A stretch of 64,000 nucleotides of DNA, taken from Alectoria sarmentosa (lineage: Eukaryota; Ascomycota; Lecanoromycetes; Lecanorales; Parmeliaceae). Within the stretch, counting starts at the first letter, position 1; every line of letters begins with the position of its first letter. The translations under genes and the position numbers were made by a program. The stretch covers positions 248,001 through 312,000 of the forward strand of contig WOGZ01000005.1 in NCBI GenBank assembly GCA_009733775.1, in the 5' to 3' direction. This document shows, in pieces, positions 45,128 through 55,806 of this stretch. The notes below the pieces were generated by a model. It ran no database searches. It was not told the DNA's origin and saw only the letters and a program-made list of their open reading frames with translations.

Positions 45128-46583
45128 ATGGTCGAAAACAATCAGCCTCTATCTCCTCATGTACATGGACGCGTCATGGACATCGAAGAAAACGTTGCAA
45201 ATGATCTTGGGGATGAGACACCTTATGTAGCCCCAGGCCCAGCTCGAGCTTCTCATGATGAAGAGTCGGTATCATACATAAAACCTATAATCAAAGAGCT
45301 GGTCCGTACCCAAGTCTGCTTTCCCAACATCAAGCTTCTAGTGGACAAGATCTCTGTTGTGAAGGTCCCCTCTGCTACCGAGTCGTCTGGCCTAGAGGCA
45401 TATCGTATGTATCTGACAGACAGAGAAAAGACTATACAAGGTTCATATGCTTGCTACCTCTGCCATTTCAAGGCGGTGCTGATATTCCCAATTTATCAGC
45501 TGTCGTAAGGCGCCGCTTACACAAGTGGCTCACCACCTCCGATGTGCGGGAAGGCTCGTATGTCATTCTCAAGGAGTATGATCTAGCGAGAGGAAAACGG
45601 TTACATGGGGAAGGAGATGTCTTGTGAGCTGTTATTCGGGAAATGAGGCACTCGTGTATCTGACTATGGCCAGCTATCTTGCTATATCTGACTTCTACTC
45701 AATCGGCGAAGAACAGCGTTCCAATACTAGTACAGGCCCAACGAGTCTTTCTGCCAGTGCTGAGGAAAGCGTTTCCGGTTCGCTGGACCAAGCATTCGCC
45801 CAAGACGAAGACGAACGCAATGAAATGGAAATCATCAGGACAGAGCGTTTACTACATGGTGGTAGTCCTCGTGAGGTCCATCGAGATGTCGCCGGTAGTG
45901 AAGTCTTGTTGTCTTCGAAGTCGGCAATGGCGAAGCCAAAGAAAAGAAAGCGAGGGACGGCCACGCTGGATCTCGATCCAGACCTATTTTCACCGGCTAG
46001 CAAAGCCCAAAAGCTTCACGAGACTCCATTTGTCAAAATGACGGGAGAAACAGGACACGACGACGCCCATCCAAGGTCTTCTGATGGTCATATAATTAGT
46101 GCTTCTCCGCCCAAATTTCCGTTACCACGACCGAGCTTTGCCCAAGCTACGACCTCTGCCGAACGAGATTTGTCGTGTTTGCAACTATCAACCTTGGAGT
46201 CTGTGACAGGGGCCAATGCCACACGCAACAAACAAGTCAATATCCTTGCTATGATCGAGTACGTGAGCAGTTCCACAGTCAAACCCACAACAGCGCCCCT
46301 CAAGCGCGATGTTCGTATCATCGATCCCAGCACCAACAAGAAGGTTACCCTCAGTGTATTCGTTGATCCCGTCAATTTCATTCCCAAGGAATACGACATA
46401 ATCCTTTTTCGCGACTTGACCACTCACGACTTCAGTGGAGGTAATCTCAATGCCTATCCCAAAAAATGCAGGGGCAAAGAGTGGTATATCCTCAACCCGT
46501 ATGACATTGAGGAATGTGATATGGAGTCTATGGAAGAATTTAGGGCAAAATATCGCAAGACTGAAGCGCAAGGGCACAAATGA
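45128..46583 (+). CDS. Two-OB-fold protein, RPA1-like N-terminal and second OB domains
   Basis: Three-exon model: 45128-45440, 45500-45623, 45674-46583, giving 448 residues. The introns are 59 bases (GTTCAT..ATCAG) and 50 bases (GTGAGC..GCCAG). Splicing yields YRMYLTDREKTIQAVVRRRL, then SDVREGSYVILKEYDLARG and VFYLAISDFYSIG. This is the strand order of the RPA70 N-terminal OB fold, in which replication protein A contacts partner proteins. After a ~170-residue disordered linker with a KPKKRKR nuclear-localisation-like patch comes a second OB-like domain (about residues 335-430) with VNILAMIEYVSSSTVKP, LKRDVRIIDPSTNKKV, LSVFVDPVNFIPKEYDI and WYILNPYDIEECDMESMEEF. A nuclear nucleic-acid or telomere/replication role is inference. 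No zinc motif of full-length RPA1 is present. The start is uncertain: 45128 has the best ATG context, and 45053 is another in-frame ATG. Confidence 0.72.
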
Positions 46584-46650
46584 CAGACCATGAGAAAATG
46601 TAAACCTGATTTTCTCTCAAGTCTTCTACTACGCTACGTCTTCAAGGTCG

Positions 46651-47465
46651 CTATTGTAGATTTGAGCCCCACCAAGTGATACTGCTTCCACCTGTTTGCA
46701 TACGCATAGATCGTCCACGGAAGAATTGCTGGCGAGACGCAAGGTCCTTGCGGAGCGGACTACCAGGGGCCGCTTTGTTCCACGCGTTGATTTCGACGTC
46801 GGCAAGGTGCTGTGCAATCGATGGGTCATAGTTTCCTGGGGAAGGCGGGTGGATGGACTGATCCCAAGGGCCCGTGACCGTGACCGTTAGAAACGCAGTG
46901 GAGGTTGCTGTGGTATTGCGGCCAAATTCAATAGGGAACCTTGGATGTTCATACACGGCTCACTTACGGTAAATTTGGCTTATCTTCGTATTTGGCTCCG
47001 TTACGTAGGCAGTAAGTTTGCTGATGTCTTTCGTCGCGAAGCCACCAAAGCCTCTTCCACTGCTGTCGACACACTGGTCTACTACCCATCCTGCCATTCC
47101 TCGGATCTCATTCGGCACGGCTTCATAGATCTGTGGGGTTGCCGGACCTGCTATTTCGATCCATATCTTGCAGTTGCCTACCCAACAGCTATAAGAAAGT
47201 GAAGAGGTTTCGAGGACAGTGGCTACGCACCGAACATGGTAGTATATGGCAGGGTTTGAGGGCCTGGAGCACCACCACGCACAGTGTAGGGGACAATCGA
47301 ATCGCCTTGCATCAGTGTGTCTGCTGCCCAGCCGCAGAGCAGAGGCGTTAAGCGTGCTCCGTATCGCTGATCGCATATACCATAGTCTGGGGCAGTAGGG
47401 ATGAAAGACGACGGACCAGCCTGAAGGGGGAGGCTGGGTGATTCATGGAGCGATAAGTTGAACAT
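46651..47465 (-). CDS. Fungal protein of a mostly secreted, Cys-containing family, unknown function
   Basis: Three-exon model: 47465-47231, 47177-46968, 46907-46651, giving 233 residues. The introns are 53 bases (GTGCGT..GGGTAG) and 60 bases (GTAAGT..CACAG). Spliced text contains YGICDQRYGARLTPLLCGWA, GNCKIWIEIAGPATPQIYEA, GWVVDQCVDSSGRGFGGFAT and SPGNYDPSIAQHLADVEINA. It ends WWGSNLQ. I recognise the layout from filamentous-fungal secreted or surface proteins of no known role. No signal peptide is present from this ATG. An acceptor-like CCCCTTCAG at about 47423 suggests that the true first exon, with the signal peptide, lies upstream and was not resolved. It converges with the OB-fold gene, 67 bases apart. 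Confidence 0.65.
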
Positions 47466-48642
47466 GGTTCAGGAAATCGCGGGCAATTTTACGAAGAACG
47501 ATTGTGAAGAAGGTCCGAGCTGGGGAACCGAAAAAGGCAGAAATACTTGCACAAGGAAGGGAGCCCCAATGTCGCATCAGGATCGCAAGCCGAGTACATG
47601 CGCCGCTTTTGCGGTTGTTCGAGCCGTCTCATCCCTTCTTCGCGCATGGCAAATCGTAGCGCAGGCAATGACTGAAAGCAAAAGGTTGAATACCTGCAAA
47701 GGCAATTGTGGGGCTCCATGCTCGTTTTCTGTGGCAGTGCCCTGTAAGAGACGGATTATGGGAGCTTATGAATGTTCACTGGAAGAATGCGTTCGGAGAC
47801 TTATCTGGCTGAGGAACCGATCTGTTGACCGCAGCGGCTTTGGCGGCTGTCAAGATCTTTAGAGCCTGCGCTACCAATATCCAGACTTCTTGCTCCGACC
47901 CAAAATTTCCGATTCTACGAGACACAGGGTTTGATGAGGTGCCTATTGTTTGTGGTGCTACTGCTACGAGTGTAGATGATTCTCTGGCTTTAGATACGAA
48001 TCGTACAGGGCCGAGACGACCCGTTTCTGCCTTATGACCGTTTCTAAACGGCGAGGAAAACAGTCGATCTGACACCAATAACGACCAATCATGAGTGTAC
48101 AACAGAGACCACTGAAAAGCTCGACTACTCCTCCAATTAATTTCGTCTGTATGTTTTCGAAGGCAGGAGCGATGGATCTCCATTGCCAAGCGCGCCCAAG
48201 ACCAACTAGTATCGTTCGAGAATTTTCTTCGTCAAGAGGTATTTGGAATATATCTCTCAGCGTGAATCATAAAGTAAAGTATTTTACATGTTTATCTGTA
48301 GCGCTCTCACGTGCTGGATATTGCATTACATTGACCTCGTTTGAGCACGTTATCTCCTGGCACCCAAACAATTATTCGCCCTCAAAGAATTCGACATGAC
48401 GCTTCTTCTCTTCTTGCCTCGACTCTTTCTTCGCTATGAGTCGTGGGATAATGGGAATATATTTCCGAGTACTTATTGGCCATCTCTTCTCTGTTTCCCC
48501 CTTCTCTTTCATCTTCCACACATACCACTTTCTTCACAATACCAAGAGCTCTCTACATCTCCATCGACAAGAAACATCTTCCATATAGACATCAAGAACA
48601 TCCCGCATCCACTGGCTATCAGCCTATCTCTCAACTTACAAG
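47466..48642. other. 1.2 kb spacer
   Basis: No supported gene; it separates divergent genes. Short open frames at 47489-47719 and 47776-48189 (both minus) show no family features. The first could hide the missing 5' exon of the 46.7-47.5 kb gene. Confidence 0.4.
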
Positions 48643-50510
48643 ATGAATTACTACGCACCCGATCCATACGCAAAAACGCCTATGCAATACCCACAAGACC
48701 GACATCGAGACCCTCTTGACCCGTGTGAGCCGTACAAAAGGTAAGTCGGCTCCAACATTGTTGGCGCTGGACGTCAAATAACCTAGAGTTTAGGGACTTT
48801 ACACAAGCGCCCGTAATCAGACCATTCCCACCGACCGGGTCCTTCTACTACAGATACGGGGTGTTTACTGGTCGATCAATGACCCTCAAGGAGCAGTGGT
48901 TCGAGCAATTCGTCAACGAGATGCAGGCGCGACACGATGAACTCAGCGACTTGAGAGAATGGAGAAGGCGAAAAGATGTCGAGGAAGCAGCTATCGCGCA
49001 TTACCACGACCTTGGTGGAAATATATTACTGGCAGACACTAGGCTGAGGATGAAGAAATTCGACCAGGAGGATATGGAAATCCAGTGCGAGAGGAAAAAG
49101 AGGAAGGCTGACAATCTCAACCCTCAGCGAGCTTGGGAAAAAATGGAGCTTGATCGACAGCAGGCAATCAAAGCAAGGGAGGCAGAAGAACGGGCAAGAG
49201 ACGAGGAGAGGATTAGAATCCAGTTTGTGGAAGATTTTAAAGCTATTGTTCCGGCAAGTAGCCCCCCATTGGCCAACATGAGGATCGTCACTAATGTTGT
49301 GGGAGCACAGCAAGCACGCCAACAGTCTGAGCTCACGTCATTGGAGCTAGATGGATGTTGCATCCCCAATCAACGCATCTCCTCTGCTGGAGTAGGCTCG
49401 TCAAGGCAGGAAGAGCAAAAGCAAGAGTTCATCGAAGCAGAACTTTGCCATCAATTCCAGGATCAAGCTCGAATACGGTCGGGAGATCATTGCAACCCCG
49501 GTCAAGCCATGTCATCTGTTGAGGCAGGACCGTCAAGAGAGCAGAAACCGAAGCAGAAGCTCAGTGGAGAAGAAATTCGCCGTCAATTCCGGGATCAAGC
49601 TCGATCACGGGCAGAGGAACAAAGACGTAGCAGTCAAGCTATCTTGTCTGTCGAGGCGGGACCATCAGAAGAGCAAGAGCAAAAGACGAAACTGAGCCCC
49701 AAAGAAGTTTGCCGTCAATTCCTGGACCGTGTTCAATCTCCGCCAGCGACAGAAGCAACGACAGTAAGATCAGTGCCATCCGCACCCGCTGCTCCCGCAC
49801 GAGGAAAACCCGTCAAGGAGCTCGACGTGACGGCACCCGCAGCAAGAGGAGACTCCTTCACAGCGAAAATCGTAGGATACCAATCCATGGGCATAATTCA
49901 AGGTGTGCATTTACCCAGGGGTAGCGTACTCGTCAAAGAAGGACCCGGCCTTGACACACTGTATCCGAAGTATCCCTCCGCGACACGGCAGAGTCTGGCC
50001 GGCGGATCCGGCCGACCGTTTGATACGTTGCAACAACGCACCGTCACAGGATCCGGCGAGCAAACCTTAACCAGCACATCTTCGCGACAGACCTGGAGCC
50101 AGGAATCCACCCCGCTCTCATCAAGCCACTCCTCTCCGCCCAAAACGCCACCAGAAAGCTCCCCCAACGCACACGGAAAGCAAGCAGAGACCCGCACCAA
50201 CGACGACGACGACCGGAACGACGGAAGTGACAACAGCAAGCGTCTCCTCGAACTCGAACGGAAGAACCATCCCGGCGCGAAATCGACGAAGCCGTGGGAG
50301 AAGCTGATGAACCCCGCCGTGAGGACGGACCCGCTCCTCAACGCCATTGTTGGCGAACACATTGCGCGTCCGAGGTTGCTCGGATCCTTGTGGGCGGAAA
50401 TGAATTGGAATCTGTGGACCCTGACTGAATTGTTGAGTGAGCGGGGGGCAACAGCAGATGGGGAGTCGGACGGGGTTGGGGATCGGGAAGGGATGGAGCG
50501 GAATGATTGA
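48643..50510 (+). CDS. Unrecognised protein with coiled coil and 44-residue repeats
   Basis: Two-exon model: 48643-48740 and 48794-50510, giving 604 residues. The intron is 53 bases (GTAAGT..GTTTAG). The N-terminus is Tyr/Pro/Asp-rich (MNYYAPDPYAKTPMQYPQ). A charged helical region at about residues 60-170 should form a coiled coil (ERARDEERIRIQFVEDFKAI). Residues about 235-355 contain almost three tandem copies of a 44-residue unit whose core is (C/R)(H/R)QFxDQAR followed by SVEAGPSxEQ. The rest is Ser/Thr/Pro-rich with an acidic Asp run, and ends in a more ordered segment containing HIARPRLLGSLWAEMNWNLW. No signal peptide, membrane segment or known domain. Function unknown. Confidence 0.7.
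49383..49745 (+). repeat. 132-base in-frame coding repeat, ~2.7 copies
   Basis: The core (C)GTCAATTCC with GGATCAAGCTCGA recurs at 49449, 49581 and 49713, exactly 132 bases (44 codons) apart. The spacing keeps reading frame, and copies 1 and 2 are the most alike. Confidence 0.85.
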
Positions 50511-50518
50511 TGGGGTTG

Positions 50519-50542
50519 CGTGAATGAATGAATGAATGAATG
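50519..50542 (+). repeat. (TGAA) tetranucleotide repeat
   Basis: About six tandem GAAT units directly after the stop codon region of the preceding gene. Confidence 0.85.
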
Positions 50543-50766
50543 GAAAGCGGCGTTGTGGGTGGAATTCTGGATGTCAGTGTATTACTGAGACTGGATGGCA
50601 GTGTATCACTTAGACCGGATGGATGGAATCAATCAGTTTGTTGTTTTGGATCCACACCTTTTTTCATGTATCGTTCATGTAGCGTAGTACCTGGCACGTT
50701 GAGTCCTCACGTGGAAATTCGAGTACATAATCCAAAAACATCCCCCTAACCGTAGCCCCAAAGACC

Positions 50767-50801
50767 GATTCGATTCGATTCGATTCGATTCGATTCGATT
50801 C
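50767..50801 (+). repeat. (GATTC) pentanucleotide repeat
   Basis: Seven near-perfect tandem GATTC units, followed by ATTC tetramers at about 50815-50832. Confidence 0.9.
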
Positions 50802-50966
50802 AATCTATCTAACTCATTCATTCATTCATTCCATTTCGCCGCAAGGTGAAGGAAGGAAGCAATTCGAAAAAATGCCAACATCCATACTCGTCTCTTCTCA
50901 TACTCATCTCATACTCATACTCATCTCACCCGTTTTTCTTTCGAAAAACATTACTCCAGAAGCCAA

Positions 50967-51019
50967 AGGGAGGGAGGGGCTAAAGGGAGGGAGGAGCCAA
51001 AGGGAGGGAGGAGCTAAAG
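50967..51019 (+). repeat. Short GGGAGGAG(C)TAAAG-type tandem repeat
   Basis: Three imperfect copies of AAAGGGAGGGAGG(A/G)GC, about 17-18 bases each. Confidence 0.65.
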
Positions 51020-51046
51020 GGTCAAGCCTCTTTCTTCTTTTTCACA

Positions 51047-51073
51047 CTCGCTCGATCGATCGATCGATCGATT
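51047..51073 (+). repeat. (CGAT) tetranucleotide repeat
   Basis: Six tandem TCGA/CGAT units, self-complementary. Confidence 0.9.
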
Positions 51074-51082
51074 GAAAATTGC

Positions 51083-51357
51083 TGGTAGGTAGGTGGGTAG
51101 TGTAGGTAGAGTAGGTAGGTAGGGAGGTAGTGAGGTAGAGTAGAGTAGTGTAGGGAGGTAGGTAGTGTAGGTAGGTAGAGTAGGGAGGTAGTGTAGGTAG
51201 GTAGAGTAGGTAGGTAGAGTAGGTAGAGTAGGTAGAGTAGGTAGGGAGGTAGTGTAGGGAGGAAGAGTAGGTAGTGTAGGTAGGTAGTGTAGGTAGAGTA
51301 GGTAGGTAGTGTAGGTAGAGTAGGTAGGTAGGTAGGGAGGTAGAGTAGGGTTTATTG
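51083..51357 (+). repeat. Cytosine-free GTAG/GGTA minisatellite
   Basis: 275 consecutive bases of the + strand contain no C. The array mixes GGTA, GTGTAG, GTAGAG and GGGAGGTAG blocks, so it is a higher-order satellite built from a GTAG core and not a perfect microsatellite. It has many GG/GGG runs. It lies in the spacer between two unrecognised genes on the same strand. Confidence 0.9.
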
Positions 51358-51718
51358 CATTTATTATACCTTATACTTTATACCTTAATCCACCATGACT
51401 CGATCCAACTAGGCGAGGAGAGGAGAGGAGGGGGAGGGACTAGTGTGAGAAGATATTGGATATATTGCAGTTTCTTGAGTTGCTGGGGTGTATGTATGTA
51501 TATAGGGACTTTGCTTTCATCATGGTGGTACTGTATTTCTACCTCTTCTTCACTTTTCGCTGCATTGCATTGCCATTCTCAGGAAGAATAATACAGAAGA
51601 ACATCTCAGAAGAATATCTCACAAGAAACATCTCACAAGAAACACCTCACAAGAAACATCTCAGAAAATTATCATCCCAGGAACAAAACTTCAAACCAAA
51701 GCGCCAGCAAGGAAAACC

Positions 51719-52783
51719 ATGCAGCGCAACTTCACCGCCCTGGAAGCACGGACGTGCCACTCAGCCATGGCGCACGCATCCTGGTACGCGCAGCCGCTAT
51801 TCGAGTCCCAACACGACGCCGTCGTCACCATGATGAAGGAGGAGGGGAAGAAGGAACGGTGGGTTGGCGGCCATGGGGGTCAATCGCAAGAGACGAGGTT
51901 ACCGTATCCTTCGCCACCAATGTCCGATGGAGGTGGATGCGATGAGCAAGACGAATCGGACAGCGTGTGTCGTTCGTCTAGAGCCCGTGGTGCTAGAGTC
52001 TACCCAAAGACGCCGTATCCATCATCATCATCATCATCAATGGCGACCCAAGAGTCTCTCCATGGCGAGAGGGGCATCATCGACGACCCCAGGTTCCCGC
52101 CCTCATCCGCAATCACCACCAGCACACCGGTCAATGGAACACCTCAGCCCCATACGCACGTACACGAACTGATCACCGCTCCGGCCCCATTCCCATTCTC
52201 AATCCGCCAAACCTTCTCCGCATACCCCAACATCGACCTCTTCGACGAATCCCTCAGGCAGCATCGCAACTACTACAGTGTGCACAACCTGGCCCAAGAA
52301 GTAGCCGAGAAGATTCCCGAAAAAGGCAGCCGAGGCGTGTCCCTGCAGGATCCGGCCAACCTGCTCCAACGCAGGTTGAGCGAGCGCAGACGCCAGCAGC
52401 GGAAACTGGATTTTTCCAAGACGGTCTCGGTGTATGGATACGACCCTGGGTGCAAGGACATGCCGATGAGACCGGAGAGCACGATCTTCCACGACGACGA
52501 TGGGGAGTCGGCAGACGCGGGGCCCTGGCCGAGGAACAAGTTCACGAGCGGGAATAGTGAAATGGATTCCAAGTTTTATTGGCAGGCGTACGGTCACGAG
52601 GCGAGTATGAGAAGGCTTCGGTACGATAGTGAGAAGAAGGATTATGTGTGGACGACGTTGGAGGAGGCCAAAGATCTGTCAGGTAAGGAAGAGAGGATGC
52701 GGGAGAAGGCGAAGGGGAAGGCGCAGCGGGAGGAGGAGGTGAGGAAAGGAACGGAAGCGGAAGCCGAAGTGGCGGAGGGCTAA
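51719..52783 (+). CDS. Hypothetical protein, unknown function
   Basis: Single exon, 354 residues from the ATG at 51719. An AT-rich leader with repeated AAGAAACATCTCA units (about 51596-51665) precedes it. Residues 1-150 are Ser/Gly/Pro-rich with a run of six Ser. The central part (about 165-320) looks ordered and coding-like: SAYPNIDLFDESLRQHRNYY, LQDPANLLQRRLSERRRQQR, DFSKTVSVYGYDPGC and KFYWQAYGHEASMRRLRYD. The tail is a Lys/Glu-rich helix. No membrane segment or signal peptide. Not recognised. Confidence 0.65.
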   Translation: MQRNFTALEARTCHSAMAHASWYAQPLFESQHDAVVTMMKEEGKKERWVGGHGGQSQETRLPYPSPPMSDGGGCDEQDESDSVCRSSRARGARVYPKTPYPSSSSSSMATQESLHGERGIIDDPRFPPSSAITTSTPVNGTPQPHTHVHELITAPAPFPFSIRQTFSAYPNIDLFDESLRQHRNYYSVHNLAQEVAEKIPEKGSRGVSLQDPANLLQRRLSERRRQQRKLDFSKTVSVYGYDPGCKDMPMRPESTIFHDDDGESADAGPWPRNKFTSGNSEMDSKFYWQAYGHEASMRRLRYDSEKKDYVWTTLEEAKDLSGKEERMREKAKGKAQREEEVRKGTEAEAEVAEG

Positions 52784-53679
52784 GTAAACGGACTCTATTG
52801 ATCTCGAGAGGTAGAACAAATGAAAAGAAGTTTGACTCACAGATTCTGGAAATCATTTCCATTTCATGGAGTTCCGCCAAAGCTGTCCGCTCTTGAAGCT
52901 TCGAGCCAACCTTTCAAGTTCCACAATACTGGATGAATTTCTTCTGCGCCGGGATCTTTACTTCGAACTCATGCACGGCGAGGCAGTAACGTTCAGCTCT
53001 CATCAGCGTAATAGATCGACTCATTCCTGTCTTGGGTAGTCGTGCACTCATCTTCGCATCTCCATTCCATTCAAGTTCAACCTCGTGTCTGCGAAATACA
53101 CTACTTACTAAGAGCTCCTCGAAACGGAATGCTAAGCTCGGCCAACTTGTTCTTCATGACTCCTCAACCGCTTTCAAAGGTTTCCAGACTGTGCTCGTCA
53201 GAATCGCTTTCCTTTTGCAGGGATCTGTAATCAATCTCGCCTTCGCACTCCTTGGCCAAGTCTTCTATTGGTTTGTTCATGCTTGCTTTGAGTTTTGGGC
53301 CGATCGCTACGGCCATTTCCCCCCTCCCGAACAGGGCACTGCCATAGGTTCCGTCTTGGGAGACCTCTGTGTAGTGATCCACACAAATAGGATTGTGGAT
53401 GTCAGTCCAACAGTGCCCCATTATATATCCACCGACCATGTTTCGGTAGACTTTTGGTGTGCACTTGATGAACGGAAAAAAAAAGTTCAAAAAACGGGTT
53501 TTTGACGAAAAATGGAAAATTTGTATGGGACACCGTGACGGATATGAGCATTGTCATGGCTGAGCGTCGCTCTAGATACCAAGGAAAACAGCTTGGGAAG
53601 ATTGGGTATCGGCTATTCTTCCGAGGTGGAGTCCTTGAACTTGGCATGTGCCAGTCTTTCATCCCCACGCGCATTTTAC
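52784..53679. other. Spacer with possible gene remnants
   Basis: Open frames occur on both strands (53032-53505 +, 53164-53490 -) but none joins into a recognisable protein. The region is directly downstream of the BTB relic on the minus strand and may hold its eroded 3' part. Confidence 0.35.
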
Positions 53680-54055
53680 CATAGCTTTCGTTTCTGGGAT
53701 TCCGATGGTGGGTTCTAGGGTCTCCGAGGTTAAATCTGCCCCATCGGAGTACTAGTGCGTATGAAAGCAATGCACCGTGCGCTCCACCGTGGCCGGGTCG
53801 TCGTCAAGCAATGTGTATTCGCCAGTGATGGCCTCCTGGAACGTGTTAACAACATACTCGTGTTGGGGAACAAGCGGAGACATAGCCGGAACTATCTGTC
53901 AAGTTCCCTAGCAGAGAAGTTCAATTTCGGGTGCACGATGCCGCCGTGAAGGTGGTGCTTCCTTGGAACGCACACGAACGTGAGATCGGAGTAGTTACCG
54001 ATACAAACAGCTTGAGGTTCGACGCCGCCAGGGCGGAAAACTGAGAGCTAGCCAT
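53680..54055 (-). pseudogene. Broken tandem copy of a BTB/POZ-domain gene
   Basis: The minus strand reads MASSQFSALAASNLKLFVS from the ATG at 54055. After a one-base frameshift it continues GNYSDLTFVCVPRKHHLHGG, matching the start of a BTB domain (compare YSDMTIRC in the intact gene upstream). After a second break it resumes at about 53840 with FQEAITGEYTLLDDDPATVE and then, beyond an in-frame TAG, YSDGADLTSETLEPTIGIPE. The QEAITGEY join falls where the intact gene has its intron and is preceded by TTAACACGTTCCAG, a branch-plus-acceptor sequence. It is therefore a DNA-level duplicate that kept its intron, not a retrocopy. At least two frameshifts or stops remove function. No C-terminal half is recognisable. 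Confidence 0.75.
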
Positions 54056-54690
54056 GTTTGGTATCTGGAGGTTTCTTTGTGGGATATTTCATGCTTTGAT
54101 GGAGGAAGGGTATTTTGAGGTTTATATCATGATGAGAGTGTAGAAAATGTGCTGTTGTGAAGCAGAAAGGTGTCATTAGCTTTTTTGTATGCTGACCACT
54201 AGCGAACAATGGCAGATGAACCTTGAATCCGAGAGAACTCTTGATACTCCTATGGTATATGTAGATAGGCCTTTTAAGGTAGAGCACAGCTCCCTCTTCT
54301 GTTGCTGCTCAGCAAACGCTATCAAGCACCAAATGGGAAACCTAGCGCATCTTCTCTCGTGTTCTAGTCGAAGACAGAAGAGAGGGCCTTCTTACTGTTA
54401 GTACAAGATTTCTGCATGGTCGCTGATTTTCCTTCTATTCCGACATTGAGGCACAAGACTTCCAGTCCAATAAGAGGCGAGAGTGAGAAGAAGTCGTGTT
54501 GAGCGAAGTTCGCCGCAATAAACGTAGAAATTGCAATGCACCATGAAATTAAGTACTTCTGCTCGGCGTCGTTAGTCTTCAGCGGATCGATGGGAGCCTA
54601 AATGGGAGCAGCTGACTGGTACACCATCATCTCTTGCAAATGACCTGGCGTTCCTCCTAGCTCCAACAGAGTTACCGCCCCGTCAGAGTA
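54056..54690. other. Spacer between the BTB relic and the intact BTB gene
   Basis: 635 bases, no supported gene. It would contain the 3' UTR of the intact BTB gene. Confidence 0.4.
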
Positions 54691-55806
54691 TCACACATCG
54701 TGCCTGCAGCGACAATATGAGCACCGGAGTTGGTATTGAGCATGTTCCGAGTTTCCTGAACTCTCGATCCACGACCCGAAACCATCACCGCAATTCCGGC
54801 ATTCTTCCCAACAGTTGGCATTGTCCACTAAAGTATTGAGCCTCGAGAACAGCTCGTTTCTCTGGACTACGGCCGTTTGCGTCTCCGCTTTGGTTTTCGC
54901 GAGCTCCGTTTGTAGCAGGACTTCCCCTTTCTTCTTCTGGTCAAGCGCCAATCGAAGATCCTCCTTGGCGGCGAAGAGTTCGTCTCGCAGCGAAATCTGC
55001 TTGGCTAGAGCCCCGTCCAATAACTCCATGTCCTTCTTGTTCTCTCGCATTGCGTTTTCTAGTAGTGCATTTGCAAGCTCTTCGTTATTCAGAACGACGG
55101 ACCGAAGCCTAACGTCTTCGGCGATACTTTGGAAGTGGTGGATACAAAATTGGCACATGATACTCCGAAGACCCGTATCCTGGCTAGGTGTAGTTCCGAA
55201 GACCGCGTCCCCGACAGCTTCGAACTCAATCTTTGTCCATTTGGTCTTCACCAAAGCGTGGAACTTGCGCTTTGCGAGCTCCTTCAATTCGGGGATGTCG
55301 TATTTATCCGCGACGGCGTAGACCAAAACATTGTTCAATCTCTTCGGGTCGAACTGGACTTCATCCTCGAGTCCCGACGAGAATTCCTCCAAGCGAGCCT
55401 CTCCACCAATCTTTGTTTGGGTCTTGTGCCGCAGGTGTGGTCGAAGTGCTGGCTCAGCGATAACAGTCTCGACTGGATCGTCGGGCAGATGTTCGTCCGA
55501 GTAATCTAGTGTGTATAAGTACGATAGCATACGCCTGACGGTGTGTGGGTCGTCGTCATCCATGATGATAGTGGCCGTCTTCGCTTCCTGTCACAAGAGT
55601 CAGCTTTGCTCCTGTTGTTCATGTGAACGGCTTACCTTGAATTCCCCGTTACACGCCTTTGCGAAGAAGGCCGAGCGAGGACAAATGACTGAACGGTGAA
55701 CCTTGTACTCCTTTGAACCACAACGGATGGTCATGTCCGAGTACATTTGGGAGGTCCAAAGAGACTCGTTGCTCGCCACGACGCGATCTTTGTGGATGTC
55801 GGCCAT
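54691..55806 (-). CDS. BTB/POZ-domain protein with coiled coil and C-terminal CxxC pairs
   Basis: Two exons, 55806-55636 and 55587-54691, joined by a 48-base intron (GTAAGC..GACAG), give 355 residues. The BTB fold covers about residues 20-110: YSDMTIRCGSKEYKVHRSVI, CPRSAFFAKACNGEFKEAKT and then TVRRMLSYLYTLDYSDEHLP. Next comes the usual fungal VYAVADKYDIPELKELAKRKF segment (about 155-175). A long coiled coil follows at about 230-310. The C-terminus carries ECRNCGDGFGSW and LRCSYCRCRHDV, two Cys pairs that could bind one zinc. BTB domains dimerise or recruit cullin-3; the partner here is unknown. A broken copy lies downstream on the same strand. Confidence 0.85.

Noticed and set aside
53032..53505. 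Possible transposase remnant near 53.0-53.8 kb
   Set aside because: No DDE motif, terminal inverted repeats or target-site duplication could be identified; the better-supported reading nearby is a BTB pseudogene.
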